Virus record (IMG/VR): IMGVR_UViG_3300037156_000113
Span: 1-44,298 of that record
Strand: one strand, 5' to 3'
Length of the DNA: 44,298 bases
DNA from: a virus
Every line of letters begins with the position of its first letter. Position 1 is the stretch's first letter. The notes under the pieces are model-generated. The model had not been told where the DNA came from and did no database searches. It worked only from the letters and a program-made list of their open reading frames with translations. Below are positions 31,504 to 38,263 of the stretch, piece after piece. Position numbers and translations under genes: made by a program.

Positions 31504-32025
31504 ATGGCTTTTGAAAATGATGGAATTGTAGTCGAATTTTCATTCGGCGGAATTACTCTAACTCCTAGCGAGGGACCGGAAAATCTCTTGACCGTAACTA
31601 AGAACGGCGTCTCTACTTTCGTCGGGGCCGGTCACTTCGCCAAGATTATCGAGGCCGGCCTATTCTCTGTAGTGGATGATACCGCAGACGGCGTGCTGGA
31701 ACTGACGCAGAAAATGGAAGCCGCGCCGGAACCCAAGTCCGCTTGTAGCATGGGCCGGTTCGAGCTGATCCACTACAAGGATGGCTCATTGGGGATCCAC
31801 ATCGCCCCTGACTACGGTATCGAGAGCAACTTCGAATTCTATCTCGACGGCTGGACCTTGAAAGGCAACTCGGGCGCTCCGTCTGACAACGGAGTTGGTA
31901 GCGGCGACACCTTCGAAGCCGTCTCACCAAACGCCGAGAAGATCACGGTCAAATCCAGCGCATTGACGGCCTTCCTCGAACGCCGACTAACCCCAGGCGA
32001 GAGTGACGCCTCAATCACGGTTTGA
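31504..32025 (+). CDS. Hypothetical protein of the first rightward transcript
   Basis: 173 residues; the ATG at 31504 is preceded by GGAGAAACCAC. The protein starts IVVEFSFGGITLTPSEG and is beta-rich, acidic and without Cys clusters; the segment ENLLTVTKNGVSTFVGAG could be a small beta domain. No family recognised. With the next gene it forms a two-gene unit ended by an intrinsic terminator, which suggests high expression. Confidence 0.6.
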   Translation: MAFENDGIVVEFSFGGITLTPSEGPENLLTVTKNGVSTFVGAGHFAKIIEAGLFSVVDDTADGVLELTQKMEAAPEPKSACSMGRFELIHYKDGSLGIHIAPDYGIESNFEFYLDGWTLKGNSGAPSDNGVGSGDTFEAVSPNAEKITVKSSALTAFLERRLTPGESDASITV

Positions 32026-32087
32026 CTGGCTGGCCTCCCGGGAATATACCAGCTCGGCCTGGAGAAAAATCATAGGGGACATTTGAT

Positions 32088-32537
32088 ATGAACAGCATTC
32101 CTTTCGGCCGGATCTTCAACACCGAAGGCCCGTGGTGCCAGAATACCCCGGTCCCCTTGACCGGCACTCTTGTTCTGGCCGAACTCGCCCGCATTCCCCT
32201 GCCCGGCGGCTACATGGGACCGGGCGGCCAGCTCGACCTGGACTTTATCTTCACTTCCACCGCAGTTGCCGCTCAAACTCTCGCCGTCCAGCTCAATGGC
32301 ACCGAAATCTTCACGGTCACAGTCGCCGCAGCGGGCCATACCAGGGAAGTCTTGACCTTCACCAACCGGAACGATCCCGCGGTGCAAATCCTGAATTCCA
32401 CCGAAGCCCCCGACTTCGTAATCACCGACTTCGACACAGAGGCAGATATGGTGCTGACGGTCACAGGCATCCTTGCCGATATCACCGACACCTTGACCCT
32501 TGAGAAAATCACTTCGTCCTTCACCTACAGGACTTGA
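32088..32537 (+). CDS. Beta-rich hypothetical protein
   Basis: 149 residues with an AGGGGA ribosome site. Alternating strands (GQLDLDFIFTSTAVAAQTLA, EIFTVTVAAAGHTREVLTF, ADMVLTVTGILADITDT) suggest a beta sandwich, possibly a virion-associated or decoration protein. An intrinsic terminator follows 65 bases later. Confidence 0.55.
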   Translation: MNSIPFGRIFNTEGPWCQNTPVPLTGTLVLAELARIPLPGGYMGPGGQLDLDFIFTSTAVAAQTLAVQLNGTEIFTVTVAAAGHTREVLTFTNRNDPAVQILNSTEAPDFVITDFDTEADMVLTVTGILADITDTLTLEKITSSFTYRT

Positions 32538-32601
32538 CGGCCAATCCAAAATGACCCAAAACGGGACGCCTTTCCAGGCATCCTCTCCCAAACTTTCATA
32601 G

Positions 32602-32629
32602 GCCCGGCCCTTGCGCCGGGTCTTTTTTT
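32602..32629 (+). terminator. Rho-independent terminator
   Basis: CCCGGC (32603-32608), loop CCTTGC, GCCGGG (32615-32620), then T-C-TTTTTTT (32621-32629). It closes the transcript from the promoter at 30870 after the gene at 32088-32537. Confidence 0.85.
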
Positions 32630-32733
32630 ATGTTTGATTATACCCAGCGGCCCAAAACGTAGATAGGCCCCACGGGTGATTTGGCAGGGGTTGCGCCCTG
32701 GATCAAAATAGCAGTCTGGAAAAGGAAACAACG

Positions 32734-32904
32734 ATGGCATCGGAGATTAACCAAGTGGTCCGGCGTAAGCGTCTCGGGGAATTGCAGGACAAGTTGCACG
32801 CACGAACCGACGGGGCCGGTAAATCCATTCCCTGCTATGCCGAAAGCAATGAAGCGATCAAGGCCGAGATTTCCCGGCTTGAAACCGTCATCGCCAATGA
32901 GTAA
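32734..32904 (+). CDS. Small helical protein
   Basis: 56 residues, with AAAGGAAAC before the ATG. The sequence (VVRRKRLGELQDKLH, NEAIKAEISRLETVIANE) is two charged helices able to form a coiled coil. It overlaps the start of the GP88-like gene by eight bases. No family assigned. Confidence 0.6.
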   Translation: MASEINQVVRRKRLGELQDKLHARTDGAGKSIPCYAESNEAIKAEISRLETVIANE

Positions 32905-33760
32905 GGATTTCTTCGACCGCCGACTGTCCGGCGAGGAAAGCGTCCGCGGGGCTCAAGGAATGGAAGGCCGACGCTCCCGCTTTGTCAAAATCCAGAAGGC
33001 CAAAGATGGGATCCATAAACCAAAGCAACGCGCCTTCCGCGACTTTCGTTCCCCGAAATTCGTCACCGGCCGCAGCTTTTTCCATGTTAAGGGCGTCAAG
33101 CAACCGTCCAGCATGACCAATCTTCTCGTCTCGGGCCACTCGAACGTGAAGATCGGCAAGCGCGTCCTCGCCAAGAAATTCTATGGCTACGATATTTACA
33201 CCCTTAGCCTTGAAGAACGCAACACTTGCCCGCGCTCATGCCTCCATTGGGAAAATTGCTACGGCAACAATATGCCCTATGCAAAGCGCGTGGATCATAC
33301 CGCCGATGACTTCCTCCCGCGTCTGGCGTCAGAGCTGAAAAATCTAACCTATTGGCAGGAGCAGGGACGATCGAGTGGCCGCAAAGGCGTGCTAATCCGC
33401 CTCCATGCCCTCGGGGATTTCTATTCGGTCGAATATGTCCAGTTTTGGGCCGAAGCGTTGGGAAATCATGCTACGCTCGCGGCATATGGTTATACCGCTC
33501 GAAAGCCCGATACTGAAATAGGGCAAGCCCTTCTCGCGGTGAAACAGCAATTCGGCGATCGGTTCATGATACGCTGGAGTGACGGGGGCGTGGACAAAGA
33601 TTGCACCGTTTCGATTGAGCGACCCGAAGACAAGCCCTCCGACGCCTTCCAGTGTCCCGAGCAATTCCCTGCCTTCACCGCGGCCGGCGTCGAAATCAAG
33701 TGCGACAACTGTGGCCTATGCTGGTCCACTACCCGCAACGTCGCTTTTCTGGAGCATTGA
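32897..33760 (+). CDS. GP88-family protein
   Basis: 287 residues from the ATG at 32897. The central region ERNTCPRSCLHWENCYGNN has the C-x3-C-x6-C arrangement of the phage 'gene product 88' family, followed by RLHALGDFYSVEYVQFW and AAYGYTAR. A second Cys group (IKCDNCGLCW) near the C-terminus could bind metal. The Cys pattern has led to suggestions of iron-sulfur or radical-type chemistry for this family, but no function is established. It stands at the head of a cluster of small genes upstream of terminase. Confidence 0.7.
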   Translation: MSKDFFDRRLSGEESVRGAQGMEGRRSRFVKIQKAKDGIHKPKQRAFRDFRSPKFVTGRSFFHVKGVKQPSSMTNLLVSGHSNVKIGKRVLAKKFYGYDIYTLSLEERNTCPRSCLHWENCYGNNMPYAKRVDHTADDFLPRLASELKNLTYWQEQGRSSGRKGVLIRLHALGDFYSVEYVQFWAEALGNHATLAAYGYTARKPDTEIGQALLAVKQQFGDRFMIRWSDGGVDKDCTVSIERPEDKPSDAFQCPEQFPAFTAAGVEIKCDNCGLCWSTTRNVAFLEH

Positions 33761-33761
33761 A

Positions 33762-34046
33762 ATGGCCGACGATACCGTAGTTCCTCTTGGGGCCTGGCGC
33801 TGGAATGCGAGTGATAGCAATAGCCCTGCGGATTACTCAATTCGTGATATGCTGGTGATGGCACTCCATCGCCTCGATAGTGGGGATTACCCAGCCGACC
33901 ACATGATTTTGATAATCGGGGTCATCCATGAGGATCGTTCGGTGGATACCCAAATGATGCAGGCGGGACCGTTTGACAACTTCGCACAGCTCGGGTTAAT
34001 GACCCAGGCTAGTCGTGGATTTCTTGAAGGTAAAGTTTGGCCGTAA
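33762..34046 (+). CDS. Hypothetical protein
   Basis: 94 residues, one base after the GP88-like stop. Two hydrophobic/acidic blocks (YSIRDMLVMALHRLDSGDYP and HMILIIGVIHEDRSVD) suggest a small alpha/beta fold. It overlaps the next gene by one base (TAATG). No family recognised. Confidence 0.55.
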   Translation: MADDTVVPLGAWRWNASDSNSPADYSIRDMLVMALHRLDSGDYPADHMILIIGVIHEDRSVDTQMMQAGPFDNFAQLGLMTQASRGFLEGKVWP

Positions 34047-34420
34047 TGGAACCGACCCCCGCCCTGAACGATCCCGAGAAAACCCCCGGCCGGGTTGTGG
34101 CAAACATGCCGCAAATCTCGGGCGAAGCTTATCAGCATGTGGGCCGCTATGCCGGCGCCGTGGTCATGGCTTGCTTCGAACAGATTGGCGGGCTCGCCAG
34201 GATGCAGACTTGGGCGGATAGCAATCCGACCGACTTTTACACGAAGCTGTTTCCCAAATTGGTACAGCGATCAGCGCAAGTGGACGTCTCGGGCGTAGTG
34301 ACAATCGACGACGCCATTGCTAGGCTGGAAAACCAGCCCATAATGCTCGCTGACTACAGCGCTTCAACTTTCGTCGAAGATGAAAGCGAAGTGGAGACGG
34401 CCGAATATTTTGATTTGTAA
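34046..34420 (+). CDS. Possible small terminase subunit
   Basis: 124 residues from the ATG at 34046. A helical middle (RYAGAVVMACFEQIGGLARM then WADSNPTDFYTKLFPKL) matches the pattern of phage proteins encoded just upstream of the large terminase, where an LGG...W...NP..FY...P motif is common; these are thought to be small terminase-like. The end is acidic and finishes YFDL-TAA. Several small genes separate it from terL, which lowers confidence. Confidence 0.45.
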   Translation: MEPTPALNDPEKTPGRVVANMPQISGEAYQHVGRYAGAVVMACFEQIGGLARMQTWADSNPTDFYTKLFPKLVQRSAQVDVSGVVTIDDAIARLENQPIMLADYSASTFVEDESEVETAEYFDL

Positions 34421-34441
34421 CCGCTGAACGGAGAACAGCAA

Positions 34442-34903
34442 ATGAACGACCTGGAATTGAAAGTCCTCGCTTTGGGCGAGGCACACCGCCGCATTCGGGA
34501 TCAGGGCGAGGATTCGCTTGCTTTTAGCAGTCCTGAGATTGTCGCTGAACTTCTCGTGGAAATGCACAAGACAGCTTCGGCTGTGGTCGATATGATCCGT
34601 AAGGAACTCGGCCTTTGCACCGACATTGAGCGCAAGCTGAACCGCTGGATATTCCCGCTGGCCCTGTGGGAGCGTGAACGAGAAGCGCGCGAGGATGCAC
34701 AGCGCGAAACCAAGTTGCAGGCGATGTATAGCCGCCCCGCAAGTACGGCCGACCTTGATATGCGCGACCATATGGCAGCGCGAAATCAATGCGCGGAACC
34801 CAGGGATGTAGAAAATATGCCTACGCCATCGATCTCGCGCGAAAATTATGACAAGCTGCAAGCCTATGCGATGGATTTGCAGAGCCAGCTTTACGGAGTT
34901 TGA
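34442..34903 (+). CDS. Hypothetical helical protein
   Basis: 153 residues with AACGGAGAA upstream. Mostly helical and charged, with a long stretch ALWEREREAREDAQRETK likely to form a coiled coil. No family recognised. Confidence 0.55.
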   Translation: MNDLELKVLALGEAHRRIRDQGEDSLAFSSPEIVAELLVEMHKTASAVVDMIRKELGLCTDIERKLNRWIFPLALWEREREAREDAQRETKLQAMYSRPASTADLDMRDHMAARNQCAEPRDVENMPTPSISRENYDKLQAYAMDLQSQLYGV

Positions 34904-34906
34904 GTC

Positions 34907-35062
34907 ATGGGCCTACTTACCCATCCGGAGGCAATGGTGAAGTGCGCCAATTGCGGCGAGCCGTTCCCCGCGCATATTCCTAGTGACTTTATAGAACACC
35001 CGGGACCTGATTGCCCGGATAAATCTTTGCGGCAATGGAAAGCGCCCGAGGTTAAATCATGA
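34907..35062 (+). CDS. Small zinc-ribbon protein
   Basis: 51 residues. VKCANCGEPFPAHIPSDF with a later PDCPDK gives a C-x2-C...C pattern for a small zinc knuckle. Its stop overlaps the next ATG (ATGA). Confidence 0.6.
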   Translation: MGLLTHPEAMVKCANCGEPFPAHIPSDFIEHPGPDCPDKSLRQWKAPEVKS

Positions 35063-35262
35063 CAGAGTGCAACTTCGGTAGCCCCGACGGCATTGGCAAG
35101 CGGCTGGCCTATTGGGCAAACCAGCTTTCGCGCGACAAGGGTTATCCTTGGGTAGGAACTGGCCTGATCGATGATTTGAAGTGCGCTGCAAAGCTGCATG
35201 GTGAAGAACCCGATGCACTCTATCCGGATTATGTCGCCCCCGCAGTGGAGTTTGACCTATGA
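35059..35262 (+). CDS. Small hypothetical protein ending in FDL
   Basis: 67 residues (FGSPDGIGKRLAYWANQLS, LIDDLKCAAKLHG). Short helices, no known domain. It ends VEFDL and the junction GAGTTTGACCTATGAAG starts the next gene. Confidence 0.6.
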   Translation: MTECNFGSPDGIGKRLAYWANQLSRDKGYPWVGTGLIDDLKCAAKLHGEEPDALYPDYVAPAVEFDL

Positions 35263-35432
35263 AGACTCTCTCGCTCTATCACGGCCAGCTTGAATCTCTG
35301 CGCCACCAGCGTGAGGAACTGGATAAGGATATCGCTCAGGTGCTTGCCGAAGGCGTGATTGACGGTCATAATATCTATGACTTGTTCTATCCCTCGAAGA
35401 TCGATACCAAGCAAACGAGGTTTGACCTATGA
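35259..35432 (+). CDS. Small helical protein ending in FDL
   Basis: 57 residues (MKTLSLYHGQLESLRHQREE ...). A charged helix followed by a YDLFYPSKID segment. Start and stop both overlap neighbours through TTTGACCTATGA junctions, so translation is very likely although the gene is short. Confidence 0.6.
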   Translation: MKTLSLYHGQLESLRHQREELDKDIAQVLAEGVIDGHNIYDLFYPSKIDTKQTRFDL

Positions 35433-35632
35433 CCGCTATCGCAATCAAACAGAAAATGGCGGTACTCCGTTTATCCGTCGTCATGCAGAAACTGCATGAT
35501 ACCGCGACTGATATCGGGCTCCCCGACACCGAACGCACCGACGCCGCGCGTCAGCTCGCTATGACGATGAATACTCATTTCGAGCTAATAATTCTGGGAC
35601 TTAGACAAGCCGGGGGAGCGCGCCGACCGTAA
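35429..35632 (+). CDS. Small helical hypothetical protein
   Basis: 67 residues, beginning in the TTTGACCTATGA junction. Helical (MAVLRLSVVMQKLHDTATD, RQLAMTMNTHFELIILGLRQ) with no recognised domain. Confidence 0.55.
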   Translation: MTAIAIKQKMAVLRLSVVMQKLHDTATDIGLPDTERTDAARQLAMTMNTHFELIILGLRQAGGARRP

Positions 35633-35646
35633 TGGAGAAAATAGCA

Positions 35647-35904
35647 ATGAGTGAAATCGGGGATAATTCGGGGGATGACCGCTTGCGCCTTCTGATTGAG
35701 CGCGTTGAGCGCCTTGAGGAAGAAAAAAGGGGTATCGCCGACGATATCAAGGATACCTACGCCGAAGCCAAAGCGGTTGGGTATGACGCCAAAATTATGC
35801 GTCAAATTGTGCGTCTCCGGAAAATGAACCCGGATGACCGGTCCGAAATGGAAATGCTCCTGGATACCTACAAACGGGCTTTAGGTTTGGACTATAATCT
35901 GTAA
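35647..35904 (+). CDS. GapR-like (DUF2312) nucleoid/DNA-binding protein
   Basis: 85 residues; ATG at 35647 lies eight bases after GGAGA, while an in-frame ATG at 35632 overlaps the upstream stop. The sequence LRLLIERVERLEEEKRGIAD, IKDTYAEAKAVGYD and IMRQIVRLRKMNPDDR is the DUF2312/GapR signature almost in full. GapR is an alphaproteobacterial protein that encircles overtwisted DNA ahead of forks. A phage copy could aid replication or displace the host protein. It ends LDYNL and overlaps terL by TAATG. Confidence 0.85.
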   Translation: MSEIGDNSGDDRLRLLIERVERLEEEKRGIADDIKDTYAEAKAVGYDAKIMRQIVRLRKMNPDDRSEMEMLLDTYKRALGLDYNL

Positions 35905-37670
35905 TGGATATCGCCGGGATTGCAGCCGAATATGGGATTTCCAGCGACGAAGTGCGCGGGCGCTATCTGGCGCTGAAAGCCGCGCAATGGAAATCCGACT
36001 TTCGGTTATTTTGCCGCGACGTAATCAAGATACGGACCAAGACAGGCGATCTTGAAAAGTTGGTGCTGAACGAAGCGCAAACGATTCTTCACAACGCTGC
36101 CGAAGCGATGCTTGATACCGAAGGCTGGGTGCGTCTCGCCGGGCTCAAGGGACGCCGCCAGGGCTTTTCCACCTACGTTGCCGCTCGCGGCTATTGGCGC
36201 GCCACACTGTGGGACCGCCAGCGAATTTACATTCTCTCGCATGAGCAGAAATCCTCCGATGGCCTATTTGATATGGTCGCACTCATGCAGGAGAAAAACC
36301 CGTTTCCGCCTGCCGTCGGTACAGACAACGCGAAGGAATTGGAATTCGTCAAGCGGGGATCCAGCTACAGTGTTGCCACGGCGGGGCAGAAGGCGGGTGG
36401 ACGCGGCGGTGCCGTATCGTTCTTTCACGGCTCGGAAGTTGCTTGGTGGACAAACGCGGAAGATCACTTCTCGGCTTCGGTGCAGTCGGTGGATGAAGTT
36501 CGCGGCGTGCAGGGAGTGCTTTGGCGTGAGCCACCAAATCCACTTCCATTTGAGCTGGGTATCGGCGAAATCACTGGCTGGATCAAGGCACCGTCTGAAA
36601 TCTGGCTGGAGACGACTTCGGCGGGTCCAACGGGGACTTTCTATAATCGCTATATGGACGCAATGAAGGGAAAAGGCCGCTATCGGCATGTTTTCGTGCC
36701 GTGGATCGTGCAACGGGAATACAAGGAAGCCGGGGATTGGGTTGCCGAAGTCGAACCCGAAGATGAAGGCGAATTGTCCGAGGAAGAATATCAGGCGCTC
36801 AACAAACTTTCAGGTGCGCAGATGCTCTGGCGCCGTACCAAAACGCATGAACTTGGGTCTGCGGGAAAGTTCCGGCAGGAATATCCGATTGACGTTACCG
36901 AAGCCTTTGGCGCAACCGACATTGCCGACGTATTTATCAAACCTTCCACGGTGCTGCGAGCCCGTCGCCGGGGTTGGGATGAAATCCCCGATGCCCCCTT
37001 GATTATCGGGGTGGACCCCGCGGGCTCGGGCGGCGACCGCTTTGCCGTTGCCTTCCGCCGCGGGGACGTTTGTTTTGATATAAAGGTACGCCATAAGCTG
37101 GAGCATGACGACGCCGTAGCGTGGCTGGCTTCCATCATTGACGAGTATCGGCCCGAGCGTATGTGCGTCGATCGAGGTAGTTTCGGCCAGAACATCATTT
37201 CGTCGCTTCGCAATCAGAAAGCGAAGTACGCCGACACTATCCGGGGTGTCGATTTTGGAGGGACTTCCAAAGCAAAACAGGCCCATCCGAAGCGCGCTGG
37301 ACCCTGGAATAAAAGGGCAGAGATATGGGGGAATTGCAACGATTGGCTTAAACAGGGAGGCTGCATTCCAGACGAGGACGATTTGGCCAGCGATCTTTCC
37401 GGCCCTAAGCTGATCTATAGGCAAAATAATGATTGGCTTCTCACTTCAAAGTCTGATATGAAGAAATTAGGTATCAGATCTCCCGATTTGGGGGATGCTC
37501 TTTGTTTAACTTTTGCTTTTTCAGAGTTTTTTGATAGTTGGGGTAAGCCGGAAGTTGTTCGCGGATTCGAAGCTGGGTTACCACCCAGAGAAAACTATAA
37601 CTATCGTTCGGGGGACGAAATTGATAACTATGATGAAATGTCAGGAGTCCAAACAGGTTGGATGTTATGA
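35904..37670 (+). CDS. terL: Terminase large subunit
   Basis: 588 residues. ATPase: Walker A-like GRRQGFST (83-90). Nuclease (RNase H fold): IIGVDPAGSGGDR (D371), CVDRGSFGQN (D423) and SPDLGDAL (D528, D531). This packages DNA through the portal and cuts it by headful. From about base 37430 the codons become AT-richer (TTA, AGA, ACT, TCT) than in the rest of the gene, just before the adjoining HNH gene, which suggests the 3' end came with that endonuclease. Confidence 0.92.
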   Translation: MDIAGIAAEYGISSDEVRGRYLALKAAQWKSDFRLFCRDVIKIRTKTGDLEKLVLNEAQTILHNAAEAMLDTEGWVRLAGLKGRRQGFSTYVAARGYWRATLWDRQRIYILSHEQKSSDGLFDMVALMQEKNPFPPAVGTDNAKELEFVKRGSSYSVATAGQKAGGRGGAVSFFHGSEVAWWTNAEDHFSASVQSVDEVRGVQGVLWREPPNPLPFELGIGEITGWIKAPSEIWLETTSAGPTGTFYNRYMDAMKGKGRYRHVFVPWIVQREYKEAGDWVAEVEPEDEGELSEEEYQALNKLSGAQMLWRRTKTHELGSAGKFRQEYPIDVTEAFGATDIADVFIKPSTVLRARRRGWDEIPDAPLIIGVDPAGSGGDRFAVAFRRGDVCFDIKVRHKLEHDDAVAWLASIIDEYRPERMCVDRGSFGQNIISSLRNQKAKYADTIRGVDFGGTSKAKQAHPKRAGPWNKRAEIWGNCNDWLKQGGCIPDEDDLASDLSGPKLIYRQNNDWLLTSKSDMKKLGIRSPDLGDALCLTFAFSEFFDSWGKPEVVRGFEAGLPPRENYNYRSGDEIDNYDEMSGVQTGWML

Positions 37671-38251
37671 ATTCTTTTCCCGCGCCTAAATGGAAGAACA
37701 AAACTAAAGATACCAAGAGGACTTATGCTTCTTGGAATTCGATGTTGCACAGGTGCTACGACCTGAATTCAGTCTCTTATAAATATTACGGTGCGAGAGG
37801 GATAACTGTTTGTGATCGCTGGCGGGAAAGCTATGATGATTTTGTCGAGGATATGGGGCTACGCCCGGAAAATATGACTCTGGATCGTAAAGATAATTCT
37901 CTTGGGTATTCATCTGACAATTGCACATGGAAATCTGTGGAATACCAAAACCGCAATAAACGATCAACGAAGCCGAGAGAATTGAATGGGGAAATCAAGA
38001 CGTTGGCTGAATGGGCTAGGGATATCCCGATTACCCGAGAAGGAGTTGCTTATAGGCTGAAAACTGGGGTTTCATTTGAGCGTGCGATAGACCCAACTCC
38101 TCTCCGGACGCCCCCAAAACACGGGACCGCTACCATGGGGAGTGGGCGTTATCGGTGTACGTGTGCGTCTTGCAAAGCGGCGGTGAAAGAGTATCACCGC
38201 TTGCGTTATATAAGGTTGAAGGCTGGAAAAGCCCTTCAATTCGATCTTTAG
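37667..38251 (+). CDS. Free-standing HNH homing endonuclease
   Basis: 194 residues from the ATG at 37667 in an ATGA overlap with terL. The core YASWNSMLHRCYD, YKYYGARGITVCDRW, MTLDRKDNSLGYSSDNCTW and YQNRNKR is the HNH pattern of phage homing endonucleases. It is followed by a NUMOD-like helix-turn-helix (IKTLAEWARDIPITREGVAY, RLKTG) and a C-terminal Cys cluster (CTCASC). It is the same family as the enzyme hidden in the polymerase intein. It ends LQFDL-TAG. Its base composition is more AT-rich than the neighbours, a sign of transfer. Confidence 0.9.
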   Translation: MNSFPAPKWKNKTKDTKRTYASWNSMLHRCYDLNSVSYKYYGARGITVCDRWRESYDDFVEDMGLRPENMTLDRKDNSLGYSSDNCTWKSVEYQNRNKRSTKPRELNGEIKTLAEWARDIPITREGVAYRLKTGVSFERAIDPTPLRTPPKHGTATMGSGRYRCTCASCKAAVKEYHRLRYIRLKAGKALQFDL

Positions 38252-38263
38252 GGGTAACTCGAT

